A DNA stretch of 64,000 nt from Bacteroidales bacterium (GTDB lineage: Bacteria; Bacteroidota; Bacteroidia; Bacteroidales; UBA932): NCBI GenBank assembly GCA_017438975.1, contig JAFRUH010000023.1, forward strand, positions 124,001 to 188,000, given 5' to 3'. Made by a program: the position numbers and the translations under genes. Position 1 is the stretch's first letter; each line of letters opens with the position of its first letter. Below are positions 27,185 to 36,355 of the stretch, in pieces. The notes beneath the pieces were generated by a model. That model saw only the letters and a program-made list of their open reading frames with translations, had not been told where the DNA came from and did no database searches.

Positions 27185-28147
27185 ATGAGAACACGTCGAA
27201 GAACAGTGGTCGGAGGGGTCCCGAACCATTGCTACCAAAGAACCATGAACGGGGCCATCCTCTTTTACTGCATCAGTGATTTCCTGGTCCATTTCACGAT
27301 CTTTTGCGTTACCGCAGAGAAGTATCGCATCCAGGTTCTGGCTTTATGCCAGATGCCGGACCATATACACAGTACGCTCGTAGCGGACAGCGCCAGGGCC
27401 TTGGCGGCATTTCAAGGAGAATGCACGCGCAAGTTCGCTCTGGTCCACAACCCGGTCTGCCATGCGACAGGGCCCCTCTTCGAAAGTACCTTCGGAAGTG
27501 TCCCTCTTTTTGGAGACAAGAAAGTCAGAACAAATCTATGTTATGTCGGCAACAATCCGGTGGAGCGCAGACTTTGTAAAAAGGCGGAAGAATACCGTTG
27601 GAACTACCTGGCGTATGGATCCAGCGACCATCCTTTCTCCGAAAAACTCATTCTTCGGAAATCATCCTGGGCGATGAGGAGGGCCGTCCAAGAGGTCCGG
27701 GCCATGAAACGAGCACGGAAACATCTTTCATACAAACAGTTGCAACGTCTTTTCGAGTCACTGGACAGAAAGGAGAAACTCCAGCTCTGCGACTTTATCA
27801 TTTCTATCTACAACGTCATAGATTACCGCACTGCCAGCCGGTTCTTTGACAGTTATGACGAGATGCTTGCCGCAATGCACGCAAACACTGGAAGCGAACA
27901 TGTCCTGAACGAAATCTTTATAGGGAAATCGGATACCTGTTTTACAAAGATGATCTCCATTGTCAATAAAGAGTTGAATCTGAAGGATATCCACGACGTT
28001 CTCGCCCTTCCTGCTGACGACAAGTATGCCTTGTTTCAGCAGCTTCTCTTGAAAACGGGAGCTTTACCCGAACAAGTAGCCAAGTTTCTCCGTCTTCCCC
28101 TCCATAAAACCGGAGAAAGGACTATAGATACAAACCCGAAACCGTAA
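27185..28147 (+). CDS. REP-associated tyrosine transposase (RAYT) 1
   Basis: Single-strand HUH endonuclease of the IS200/IS605-related RAYT group, which acts on REP hairpins. The HUH motif is His60-Ile61-His62 in ALCQMPDHIHSTLV. The catalytic tyrosine is most likely Tyr120 in NLCYVGNNPVERRLC, the usual position just before the NPV motif. The N-terminus RTRRRTVVGGVPNHCYQRT fits the family. About 170 residues follow the transposase core and end in a possible helix-turn-helix (ALPEQVAKFLRLP). This extension is long compared with enterobacterial RAYTs. It is flanked by REP copies B and C and is not part of the sugar operons. The last codons lie in a 33-bp tandem repeat. Confidence 0.9.
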   Translation: MRTRRRTVVGGVPNHCYQRTMNGAILFYCISDFLVHFTIFCVTAEKYRIQVLALCQMPDHIHSTLVADSARALAAFQGECTRKFALVHNPVCHATGPLFESTFGSVPLFGDKKVRTNLCYVGNNPVERRLCKKAEEYRWNYLAYGSSDHPFSEKLILRKSSWAMRRAVQEVRAMKRARKHLSYKQLQRLFESLDRKEKLQLCDFIISIYNVIDYRTASRFFDSYDEMLAAMHANTGSEHVLNEIFIGKSDTCFTKMISIVNKELNLKDIHDVLALPADDKYALFQQLLLKTGALPEQVAKFLRLPLHKTGERTIDTNPKP

Positions 28148-28236
28148 GACAGGACTGCTGACACTGCCTTGACACCTTGAGACAGGACCACAGACACAGC
28201 ACTGAAACTGTAAGACAAGACTGCCGATACAATTAG
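28105..28236 (+). repeat. 33-bp tandem repeat, four degenerate units
   Basis: Units start at 28105, 28138, 28171 and 28204. The shared pattern is about GAAACCGTAAGACAGGACTG followed by CTGACAC and six variable bases. The first unit and the start of the second encode the RAYT 1 C-terminus and stop codon; the rest are downstream. Because 33 is a multiple of three, the minus strand reads as an 11-residue repeat (VSAVLSYSFSA-like), which is a by-product and not a gene. There are no unique spacers, so it is not a CRISPR array. Confidence 0.75.
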
Positions 28237-28313
28237 CGTGATATGTATATAACTGACGGATAAGGTCTTAGTCAATTCCTCCCATGCCAAAATTCATGGG
28301 AGGAATTCGTTAA
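28235..28313 (+). repeat. 79-bp REP-like element, copy C
   Basis: It reads AGCGTGATATG, 14 bases, ATAAG, GTC, TTAG and a hairpin. Arms are TTAGTCAATTCCTCCCATG (28268-28286) and CATGGGAGGAATTCGTTAA (28295-28313) with an 8-base loop; 16 of 19 positions pair. Relative to copy A the CCCCTG/CAGGGG pair became CCCATG/CATGGG, a compensatory change that keeps pairing. Confidence 0.82.
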
Positions 28314-28405
28314 ACAGTTGTTAGACAACATTTTACACATCACAGGAAGTAAGGGAGGATGAAGGAGAGCAGGGGTAAGATCAATAGCACGGGGCAGTGC
28401 CTAAC

Positions 28406-28438
28406 GAAAAATCGTCCCCCACGGGAAGGGGGACGATT
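28406..28438 (-). terminator. Rho-independent terminator of PUL block 2
   Basis: A perfect 11-bp stem (AATCGTCCCCC / GGGGGACGATT, 28410-28438) has a 7-base loop. On the minus strand the run TTTT follows it. It lies about 27 bases after the stop codon of the last gene of block 2. Confidence 0.88.
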
Positions 28439-28464
28439 ACTTCTGATCAATTCAGGTCGGAGAA

Positions 28465-30621
28465 TTATCTCTTGATGATAATGTCATCGATGTAGAACTG
28501 GGCGTTTGCTGCCGAGGCATCGAGGTTTCCGATCTGGATCTGCGTATCCGAGGAGGCGCCCGTGATCTTGACCGTCGCGGTCGACCACTGATACGGAGTA
28601 TACTCGGAATCCCACTCGATCTGGCCGACACTTCCGGAACCGGTCAAGTCGACGGCGATGGCATTGGCATTGACCGCGAGCTGGGCGCCCGTCGCATTGA
28701 CATAAGGAGCCACCTTGAAGGTCAGGGTCAGGTCCGTCGGGGCCTTCAGCATGTCAAGCACAGGCGACATGACGAAGTTTGCACCGGAAGCAGCGCTGAG
28801 GCGGAGGCATCCCCTGCCGACCAGGCTGGTTCCCGATACGGCCCAGCCTTCCATGTTGGAATAAGCCGGAGCCGCACCGTAATGGGCGAGATAGTAGATC
28901 GGAACGCCGATAACCGGACTCGGTCCATACAGGCAGCGCTCGAAGTTCTCCATCGCGAGCACATTGTGATACCCCTTGTTGGGAGTATTGGTCGTGCGGC
29001 TGCTGAGGACGGAACCGTTGTTGACACGGAGGGTCTTCGAGGCATTACCGGCGGCGACCTTCGGAGGGACCATCTTGAAATAGATGTTCCCGGAGGTAAC
29101 CGCTTCGCTTTCGGGGATCGAGAACTCCGCAACCATCCGGTTGTTGGCATAACCGGTCTGGGTAAAGGTAAAGTTCGGACCCGCCGCGGCATCAGGAGTC
29201 GTGTTGGTCGTATTGTATACGGCATCGACCTCCTTGAAGTTGGTTCCATCCGTGCTCCAGGATACCGTCCAAGGGCCGGCAAAGACATTGGCCGTACCGC
29301 AGGAGAGGGAGAAAGCGAATTCCAGGTCTCCCCAGACCTTCTGCCTCACAGGAACCGTGTACATCAGATAGGAGCCGGCGAGATGCCACTGGATCGTCGT
29401 GAAGCAGCTCTGCCAAGGAGTGGCGACGCCGATGACGACCGACATCTTGTTGGCCGTTCCGGTCACTTTCTCGATGGCCGCACCGGCTACCGAGTACCCG
29501 GGATCGTCCGTGAAGGTGAGCTTCGTCGCGCCGGAGATCGTACCGTTGCTGACCGTGTTGGCCGCACCGCCGATATGCAGGAAATTCGCGATCGGCTCGA
29601 TCTGGAAAGGAGCCCTATAAGCCGGGATCCGTTCCCCGGTCAGGCCGGAGACGTCTTCCGCGCTCCTCGGGCGGACCTTACCGTCCACGACAATACCGCG
29701 GACCGCACCGCTGCCGGCACCGACGTTCCCGAAGGAAGCGCCGCTCTCGACATGGACCGGGAAGGAAGCATCCTGCTCGTCCGTCGCGACCAGGGAGACG
29801 TCGCCGCTCCATGCCTTTCCGGCGGAGCCTTGCGGCGCCTGGACGTTCCGGAGTTCGACCAGCATGTTCTCATAGTGGGAAAGCGCGTCCGAAGAGATGT
29901 AGGCCGGTTCGACGCCCGGGGCTCCGGAGGAGAGAACCGTGATCGGCTCGGTGAGATTTGCGGTATAGCCGCCGTTCATCTCCTTGGTAACCGTTCCGGA
30001 GGTCATTTCAACTTTGACCTTGTCGCCGACCTTGAGGGAGGCGACATTCGGGGCGGCGGCACGGATGAAGCAGGAGCCGTCGGTCAGGTACACATAGCCT
30101 TCCGGCAGGTTGCCGCCCGGAACGCCGATCACTTCGGCATCGAAGGTACCGAAATCGGTCAGGTCGTCCGTAGCGCCCGGAGCGAGCGGATAGCCGGTCT
30201 TGAGGACATCCGCGAGCTGGAGGTTCAGCATGACCGGAACGAAGAGACCCTGTTTCATTACAAACGTCTTCTCCAGCTTCCCGTCCTCGCTGCGGAGGAC
30301 GATCGTGCAGGAGCGGTCCGTCTCGCGGTCACCCCGGAGAACGATGCCGAGGATATCGGCATCTCCGCTGCCGGTAGTGGCGTCAAAGCGGATCCAGTCG
30401 ATCGGGTTGCCACCGGCATCGACTGCGGAAAGGGTCCAGGGAACGTTGGAACGGACTGAAATCAGGAAACCGTCTCCCTCGCCCAGTGCGGCCTGGGCAT
30501 AAGCCTCCGGAACCGCGTCGAGGTAGGGTGCGACGGTCTGTTCAACCGGTTTCTCGCAGGAGACGGCGAAGAGCAGGAGGGCCGCCGCAAGGAGCCAAAT
30601 TTTCGATAGTATCTTCTTCAT
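28465..30621 (-). CDS. BACON/DUF5689 surface lipoprotein
   Basis: Predicted large surface glycan-binding lipoprotein (718 residues), last gene of block 2. Lipobox FAVSC, Cys22. Residues about 30-125 are BACON-like (GFLISVRSNVPWTLSAVD ... CTIVLRSEDG ... FVMKQG). Residues about 130-330 resemble DUF5689, an OB-like fold, with LTDFGTFDAEVIGVPGGNLPEG and LKVGDKVKVEMTSGTVT and ending IVVDGKVRPRS. The remaining half is two beta-rich modules, the last closing with AQFYIDDIIIKR, a typical jelly-roll carbohydrate-binding ending. The protein at 57763 is a full-length paralogue. Binding function is inferred. Confidence 0.82.
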   Translation of the reverse strand: MKKILSKIWLLAAALLLFAVSCEKPVEQTVAPYLDAVPEAYAQAALGEGDGFLISVRSNVPWTLSAVDAGGNPIDWIRFDATTGSGDADILGIVLRGDRETDRSCTIVLRSEDGKLEKTFVMKQGLFVPVMLNLQLADVLKTGYPLAPGATDDLTDFGTFDAEVIGVPGGNLPEGYVYLTDGSCFIRAAAPNVASLKVGDKVKVEMTSGTVTKEMNGGYTANLTEPITVLSSGAPGVEPAYISSDALSHYENMLVELRNVQAPQGSAGKAWSGDVSLVATDEQDASFPVHVESGASFGNVGAGSGAVRGIVVDGKVRPRSAEDVSGLTGERIPAYRAPFQIEPIANFLHIGGAANTVSNGTISGATKLTFTDDPGYSVAGAAIEKVTGTANKMSVVIGVATPWQSCFTTIQWHLAGSYLMYTVPVRQKVWGDLEFAFSLSCGTANVFAGPWTVSWSTDGTNFKEVDAVYNTTNTTPDAAAGPNFTFTQTGYANNRMVAEFSIPESEAVTSGNIYFKMVPPKVAAGNASKTLRVNNGSVLSSRTTNTPNKGYHNVLAMENFERCLYGPSPVIGVPIYYLAHYGAAPAYSNMEGWAVSGTSLVGRGCLRLSAASGANFVMSPVLDMLKAPTDLTLTFKVAPYVNATGAQLAVNANAIAVDLTGSGSVGQIEWDSEYTPYQWSTATVKITGASSDTQIQIGNLDASAANAQFYIDDIIIKR

Positions 30622-30629
30622 ATCCGGTT

Positions 30630-31667
30630 CTATTTATAGTTCTTGGTATTTTCATCCTGCCACTCGTTGACTCCGTCCCGGATCCGGTTGCGGAAGACGA
30701 GGGTATCGGTGACATAGGTCGTCGTACCGTCGCCGTTCGAGTAGGCGTAGTTGAGATAGATTTCCCGGTCCTGGATCAGCTTGGCCCCGTTGTGGTGGCT
30801 CGGCTGGCCGAGAATGTTGCGCAGTTCCTTCTGCCCGGAGACATCCTCGACTTTGATCTCGTCGTTGTCGAGGAAGGTCAGGCGCAGGGAGCCCTCCAGG
30901 TTGGAGAACTTGTCGGTTACGACCGAATTGAAATTCTCGGTCGTCAGGACATAGTTCCTGGTATCTCCCTGGGGGATTTCGAGGGTATAGCGGTCGTCCG
31001 ACATCGGGTTACCGTTGGAGTTCTTGATGACGACACGGCGGCCACCGTGGTACCAGTTGCCCCAGAAGCGGTTCTCGACCTTGACGGCCATGACCTGGAA
31101 AGATTTCTCCGTAATCAGGGAATCCACGTCGGCGGAAGTGATCACGAACCCGAGTGCATAATAGGGTTTAAGGATCTTCTCATCCTTGAACATCTCTTCC
31201 GTCGGGTAAAGGAAAAGGTCGCCGGTATGGTAGCCTTGCTTGATCTTGACCGGACCGCTTGTCGTATAGAAAGACTCGGGAAGAGGCTCCAGCGATTGGA
31301 TGCCGGCCGCCGTGATCTCAGTGGTCACATAATCCTGACTCAAGGAGCCAAGGGGGGCCGTTCCCATCATGCCGTCCATCGCCGTGAACGAGGCGGTACG
31401 GTGCATGGGATCGAAGACGGAGAGGTCCGAGGTCAGCAGGCTGTTGTCAATCATGACATTGACCTTGCGGTCCCGGTCGTTCGAGACAACACCGCCGAGG
31501 GCCGTCGTGAAACCGATCTCAACATCTTCCCCGCAGACAAAGGTCCTCAGGTCATACTGGAAGGCCGCGTAGGCTGCGGTATAATCATAGTCCCTGACAT
31601 AATCCTCATAACAGGAAGTCAGGGCCAGCATGGCCGATAAAACGAGTATGGTTCTTTTCATTTTCAT
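30630..31667 (-). CDS. DUF1735/DUF4361-type surface lipoprotein
   Basis: Counterpart of the gene at 1570 in block 2. The frame opens at 31679 (MEMDMKMKR), but starts at 31667 or 31661 give a more normal signal peptide ending LALTSC. The mature N-terminus YEDYVRDYDYTAAYAAFQYDLRTFV and DRDRKVNVMIDNSLL are DUF1735 landmarks. The C-terminal part carries FWGNWYHGGRRVVIKNSNGNP and FRNRIRDGVNEWQDENTKNY, as in DUF4361. It follows SusD within 25 bases and lies 8 bases before the BACON lipoprotein. Confidence 0.85.
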   Translation of the reverse strand: MKMKRTILVLSAMLALTSCYEDYVRDYDYTAAYAAFQYDLRTFVCGEDVEIGFTTALGGVVSNDRDRKVNVMIDNSLLTSDLSVFDPMHRTASFTAMDGMMGTAPLGSLSQDYVTTEITAAGIQSLEPLPESFYTTSGPVKIKQGYHTGDLFLYPTEEMFKDEKILKPYYALGFVITSADVDSLITEKSFQVMAVKVENRFWGNWYHGGRRVVIKNSNGNPMSDDRYTLEIPQGDTRNYVLTTENFNSVVTDKFSNLEGSLRLTFLDNDEIKVEDVSGQKELRNILGQPSHHNGAKLIQDREIYLNYAYSNGDGTTTYVTDTLVFRNRIRDGVNEWQDENTKNYK

Positions 31668-31691
31668 ATCCATTTCCAAATAAAATTGCCT

Positions 31692-33509
31692 TTATTTCCA
31701 GGATTCCCACCCCGCATTCTGTACGAGATTCGGGCACCGGCGCACATCCAGGTACGGGAGCGGACGCCAGATTGAAGGATAGTTCTTACGCTCGATGACC
31801 GTCGGAGTATAGGTATACCCGCTTTCGGCATCGCCGGTGATGGAGACGCCCTGAATTTCCACATTGATCGCGGATAGGTCGGAAGGATTCGCTGTCCAGC
31901 GGCGCAGGTCGAAGAACCTGTTCCCTTCAAAGCAGGTCGTGATCCGCCATTCGTTCTTTACGAGCGCCTCGAAGAGGGCAGGCGAAGCCGCGCACTCGTC
32001 GAGATAGGGGTCTCCGTTTTGTGCAACGTAACTGGGCTTTCCTTCAGTCGTCGGGCGGTTCCGAAGATAAGCAAGCGCCTGCTTCGGCGAGATGCCGAAC
32101 ATGGACCCGTCATTCGGGGAAGTGACCTTAGAAGCCGCTTCTGCGAAAATTAGGCACATCTGCTCCCAGCGCATATAGAAGACTGCATGGACGGAACTGA
32201 CTACATTCTCATCATAGGGATTCCAGCCCGAGAAGACGAATTTCTTAATATAGTAGCTGGTCGGTGAGGTCCCGGTAAGACCCGGAGCGTCTTTGCCTCC
32301 GACGGCCGACTCGATCGTATACATCAACTCATTGTTCGTATTCCGCCGTACCTCGGAGCCGTTGTGGAAGATCGCAGCCTCGAAACGGGGGTCGCGGTGC
32401 TCATACGGTTTCTTGGGATCATAACCGGAACGGGGATCCGTAATCGGATAGCCGTTCTCGGCCGGGAAGGCATCGACAAGCTGCTGGGTCGGGACAATGC
32501 CCGCACTGCCACCGAAACCCTGTGGATAGAGGCTCGTTTCCATCGTCGTCGAATTCCCCATGCTGGAGATGAAGATAATCTCAGGGTTGTTGAGATCTTG
32601 CCAAGAGAATCCGACAGCCGGATCGAAACCACCAGTAAAGGTACTTTCGACATGCAACTTGTGGTTCATGACCTTGGCGGCGTATTCGGCCGCTTTCTGG
32701 TAGCGGGTCTTGTCTCCGGTCGGATTGTAAGCCGGGGACGCCCACATCAGATAGGTCATCGCACGGAGACCGTTGAGTGAAATCTGGTCGAAGCAGCGAT
32801 ACCGGGCACTGCCCGTGATCGGGGTCGAATAGACCTTGTCGTCCGGATAGTCGCGGTTGTTGAACGGAAGGTAGACCTCGGCCGAATCGCAGTCGCGGAG
32901 GATCTGCTCGACCGTCTCGTCGAATGTCGCACGCTTGATCGAAGCGGGATCCAGGTTCTCAGCTTCAGACGGTTCGGTCAGGACCGGGACGCCGAGCAGG
33001 TTCCCGTCCGTACCGATGCCTCCGAAGGTTCTCAGAAGATCATAATAGTACCAGGCGCGGAGCACATAGGCATCTCCTTGAAGGGTCTGACGAAGCACCA
33101 TGTCCGACTCATGGTCGAGCAGGTAGTGCGTATTGATGCCGACCCGGTCCTTCAGGAACATGTTGCAGTAGTTGATTCCCTGATAGCTCCGGGTCCAAAC
33201 GGCACGAAAAGGATTCGCGCTTATCGAAGTCGTACCAACGGAGAACTGCCGCGTAGAGTTCGTCTGATTGCGATAGACGGCATTATCCGTTCCGGCTTCC
33301 GCGCCGATGAACTCGGTCGTGTAATACGTATCGGGACGCAAGGAGTAGGCCTTGACGATAAAGCCCCGGACGATCGACGGATAATCCTGGTAATTGTCCT
33401 CGTTGTAGGATCCGTTCGCAAGCGGTTTGAGGAAATCGCTGCAGCCCGCTGCCAGCAGTCCGGTAAGACCGAGGATCAGAAATATCTTAAGTATGTTTTT
33501 CATTTCCAT
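31692..33509 (-). CDS. SusD/RagB-like outer-membrane lipoprotein, short-SusC partner
   Basis: Surface lid of the second SusCD pair of block 2 (605 residues). Lipobox LLAAGC (Cys23), then SDFLKPLANGSYNEDNYQDYPSIVRGFIVKAY. Helical repeat landmarks are YVLRAWYYYDLLRTFGGIGTDG and FAEAASKVTSP. The C-terminal NEWRITTCFEGNRFFDLRRWTANP is the SusD signature. Same subtype as the proteins at 2641 and 60990. It lies 12 bases after the short SusC. Confidence 0.95.
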   Translation of the reverse strand: MEMKNILKIFLILGLTGLLAAGCSDFLKPLANGSYNEDNYQDYPSIVRGFIVKAYSLRPDTYYTTEFIGAEAGTDNAVYRNQTNSTRQFSVGTTSISANPFRAVWTRSYQGINYCNMFLKDRVGINTHYLLDHESDMVLRQTLQGDAYVLRAWYYYDLLRTFGGIGTDGNLLGVPVLTEPSEAENLDPASIKRATFDETVEQILRDCDSAEVYLPFNNRDYPDDKVYSTPITGSARYRCFDQISLNGLRAMTYLMWASPAYNPTGDKTRYQKAAEYAAKVMNHKLHVESTFTGGFDPAVGFSWQDLNNPEIIFISSMGNSTTMETSLYPQGFGGSAGIVPTQQLVDAFPAENGYPITDPRSGYDPKKPYEHRDPRFEAAIFHNGSEVRRNTNNELMYTIESAVGGKDAPGLTGTSPTSYYIKKFVFSGWNPYDENVVSSVHAVFYMRWEQMCLIFAEAASKVTSPNDGSMFGISPKQALAYLRNRPTTEGKPSYVAQNGDPYLDECAASPALFEALVKNEWRITTCFEGNRFFDLRRWTANPSDLSAINVEIQGVSITGDAESGYTYTPTVIERKNYPSIWRPLPYLDVRRCPNLVQNAGWESWK

Positions 33510-33521
33510 GCCTCCTATTGA

Positions 33522-36353
33522 TTAAAAGGTCAGTTTGGCCCCGAATGAGAGGACCTTGAAAATAGGATAGTTGGATAAACCGGCTTGAGAATCCTCAGGA
33601 TCTAAGTACTCAAAGTCCGTCAGAAGCAGCAGGTTGCTGCCCTTAAGGTCGAGCCGGATGCTCTTTACGCCCGCCTTGTTCCCTTCCTTGAACGGAATAG
33701 TATACCCGAGATCGACGGCCTGGATCCGGAACCAGTTGAGCTGACGGAGCCAGTAAGTCGAGTTGACCTCATTGTTGGGAACACCATAGTAGTCGACGCG
33801 TGGGATGAACTTCCCGGCCTGCTCGACGACGAACTGGGATTGGTTAGCCGTGCCCGACGCTGCAGTGAAGTAAGTAGTGGAAATCATGTTATAGTTAGCG
33901 CCATACCGCCCGGTTCCTACGACCAGGAAGTCGAAATTCTTCCACCCCAGGGAAAGATTAACGGTATATCGCACTTTCGGATTGGAGGTTCCGATGATAA
34001 CCCGGTCGTTTGCATCAATGAGACCGTCTCCGTTCTGGTCCTTGTACTTGAGATCACCGACCTTCAGGGAAGCCCTGTCAACATAAGCGGGCAGGGATTC
34101 GATCTCTTCCTCGCTCTTATACTTGCCGAGGCATTCAAAACCGCGGATCGCATAGTAGTCTGAGCCGGTAAGTTTCTGATAATCATATAGATAATTATCA
34201 GTTACAAGTTTGTCGTAGATCCGTCCGTCGAAGCCGGCCCAAGCCCATGCGCCAACGTTCCAGTCACCGAACTGTTTCCGGAAGGAAGCGGTAAGGTTAA
34301 ACCCGGAAATGATTTCAGCCTCATAATTATCATAGATCGTCGCCGTAAGGCCGAAGACGTCCGGAGTGTTCGCGAGGATATCGGCTATGGAACCGTACAG
34401 CCTGCTGCGGAACCAGTCCGCGCTCAGGGTGACGCAATCGAAAAGACCGACGTCGATTCCGACGTTCTGCTGGCTCAGTCTCGTCCAGGACAGTTCCGGA
34501 TTCGCAAGGCGGCTCAGGGTCGTAGCACTGGCTTTCATGCTCTTGTTGCCGAACCACTGCGCGCCGGCATTGTGGGAAGGACCGAATTCTATATTGCCGG
34601 AAGTCGAGTAAATCGCCTGGTAGAGATAGGGGCTGCCAAAGAGATCACCCTGGCCTGTATTGCCCGCCTGTGCGTGGAACTTGAGGTTTGTCAGGACCGG
34701 ATTCCCTTGCAGGAAAGGCTCGTTCGTGGCTATCCAGGAGACACCGACTGAAGGGAAGAAGCCCCACTTGGAAGCCCCCTTGAAACGGGAGGATCCGGCA
34801 TACTGGGCGGAAGCTTCGACATTGTAGCGTCCCTTGTAGGACCAGGCGGCGTCTCCCTCAAAGAATTGGATTCTCTGATGATAACTGTCTCCTGTCTGAA
34901 CGGTATTGGACATATAATAGGTCGCACCGGCATCGATGCTGTGCCCCTTCTTTGCCCAGTTATAGTAGAGCCGTTCGTAGAAGGAAAGGATCGAAGAGGT
35001 AGAATTGTCCGACCGGGAACGGGAGGTCTTTTTCGTCCCCTTATGATTGGAAATTTCCTGGATCCCTTCCGTCGGATCCCAGTAGTAGGCGATATAGTCG
35101 TTGGACTTGCCGATCTCGGTCATGAGGAAGTTGCTCGTCATGACGGAGGTCTTGGACTTCAGGCCTTTCAGGAAGAAACCGAAGTCGACATCCGCGTTCG
35201 CGAAGAAGAAACCCGAACGGGTCCGGATCGTCTGACGACCGCCCTCGATAAGTTTGGCATAATAGTTCCCGGTGAAGGTCTTGGAAACGCCGTAGATCGT
35301 CTGGCCGGCCATCGTCGCGATATCCGCGTCCGTATCCTCGGAGTTCGTCACCTTGCCGAGGATCAGCGGATAAGCGACTTCGGGAACGGACCGGAAAGTA
35401 TACCAGCCGACATTCGGATGTCTCCGGAAACCGAGCAGGCCCATGAATCCGGCGGAAGCCTCGATCCACTGTCCGATCTTGGTCGTAACGTTGCCCGTGA
35501 TGTTGAGCTTATTGTAATCGATCCGCTCGGCATTCATGATATCGCCGTAATTCAGGCCGTTGAGCGCGAGGTGGTACTTGATTGTGTTGGAACCGGCGGA
35601 AGCATCAATTCCGAAGGTCGTAGAAGAGAAGGCATCCTTCAGCATCTTTTCCCGGTAATTCACTGCCGGATAGAGGATATCGTTCTCCCGATAGCGCCGG
35701 AAAGCGGCAATCGCCTCATCGGAATAAAGCGGTTCCATCCCGGCTCCGATCCGCATCTGATTGTTCAGTTTGGCATAATCGGCACCGCTGGCCCACGGGG
35801 CTATCCGGTCGGCGAAATTCACGCCGGTTTCTGCACTGACGGAAACTTTCAGCGGAGTGTTGTACTCTCCCCGCTGGGTCTTGATCAGAAGGGCGCCATA
35901 GGTTGCCAGCGGTCCGGCTTTCGCCTTATCCAACACATCGGAGAGGACGGTGATGGATTCGATCTGGTTCGGATCCAGCAGGAGCTGGTTGAACGGGATC
36001 GGCATATCATCTACGAAAATCTTGGAGCTGCTGTATCCGCTGAGGCGGACATTGAAAGCTCCCCCTCCGGAAACATAGCTGGGAAAACCGCTCGACGCGG
36101 CCAGATAGACATTCCCGCCTTCCTCTGTGATTTCCAGACCGGGGACCATACCGGTCAGCCGGTTCCGAAGGTCTCCGATCGCGTGTTTTTCAAGATCCGA
36201 CCGGTAGATGGTAATCGACTTGCCTGTCGTTGTGGAGTAGGACTTGGTAACGCTCCATGGCAGGTTGACCAGCGTATCCTTCTGCCCGGCAGTCTGGGCG
36301 AGCGAGACGGCAGGGAGCGCAAGCAGGATGAAAAGTATGATATATTTTCTCAT
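33522..36353 (-). CDS. SusC-like TonB-dependent receptor, short type
   Basis: Importer of the second SusCD pair of block 2. The start at 36353 (MRKYIILFILLALPAVSLAQ) leaves 2 bases after the upstream stop; a start at 36365 would overlap it. Like the protein at 4452 it lacks the carboxypeptidase-like domain and the VVVGYGTQ-type segment, and the mature N-terminus (DTLVNLPWSVTKSYSTTTGK) runs straight into the plug (IYRSDLEKHAIGDLRNRLTGMVPG, KIFVDDMPIP, IESITVLSDVLDKA). A DQNGDGLIDANDR loop is present and the protein ends LSFGAKLTF. Confidence 0.93.
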   Translation of the reverse strand: MRKYIILFILLALPAVSLAQTAGQKDTLVNLPWSVTKSYSTTTGKSITIYRSDLEKHAIGDLRNRLTGMVPGLEITEEGGNVYLAASSGFPSYVSGGGAFNVRLSGYSSSKIFVDDMPIPFNQLLLDPNQIESITVLSDVLDKAKAGPLATYGALLIKTQRGEYNTPLKVSVSAETGVNFADRIAPWASGADYAKLNNQMRIGAGMEPLYSDEAIAAFRRYRENDILYPAVNYREKMLKDAFSSTTFGIDASAGSNTIKYHLALNGLNYGDIMNAERIDYNKLNITGNVTTKIGQWIEASAGFMGLLGFRRHPNVGWYTFRSVPEVAYPLILGKVTNSEDTDADIATMAGQTIYGVSKTFTGNYYAKLIEGGRQTIRTRSGFFFANADVDFGFFLKGLKSKTSVMTSNFLMTEIGKSNDYIAYYWDPTEGIQEISNHKGTKKTSRSRSDNSTSSILSFYERLYYNWAKKGHSIDAGATYYMSNTVQTGDSYHQRIQFFEGDAAWSYKGRYNVEASAQYAGSSRFKGASKWGFFPSVGVSWIATNEPFLQGNPVLTNLKFHAQAGNTGQGDLFGSPYLYQAIYSTSGNIEFGPSHNAGAQWFGNKSMKASATTLSRLANPELSWTRLSQQNVGIDVGLFDCVTLSADWFRSRLYGSIADILANTPDVFGLTATIYDNYEAEIISGFNLTASFRKQFGDWNVGAWAWAGFDGRIYDKLVTDNYLYDYQKLTGSDYYAIRGFECLGKYKSEEEIESLPAYVDRASLKVGDLKYKDQNGDGLIDANDRVIIGTSNPKVRYTVNLSLGWKNFDFLVVGTGRYGANYNMISTTYFTAASGTANQSQFVVEQAGKFIPRVDYYGVPNNEVNSTYWLRQLNWFRIQAVDLGYTIPFKEGNKAGVKSIRLDLKGSNLLLLTDFEYLDPEDSQAGLSNYPIFKVLSFGAKLTF

Positions 36354-36355
36354 GG

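Larger units (their letters stand above)
28148..28464. other. intergenic region right of RAYT 1
   Basis: It contains the rest of the 33-bp repeat, REP copy C, and the minus-strand terminator of block 2. Between 28314 and 28405 there is only a small stem, GTTG-TTAGA-CAAC. No gene is supported. Confidence 0.6.

Noticed and set aside
28105..28236. Possible CRISPR array
   Set aside because: Units are contiguous and degenerate with no spacers and no cas genes nearby.
28036..28290. Minus-strand ORF with an 11-residue hydrophobic repeat
   Set aside because: It is the reverse reading of the 33-bp minisatellite and RAYT 1 end, with no independent start signals.
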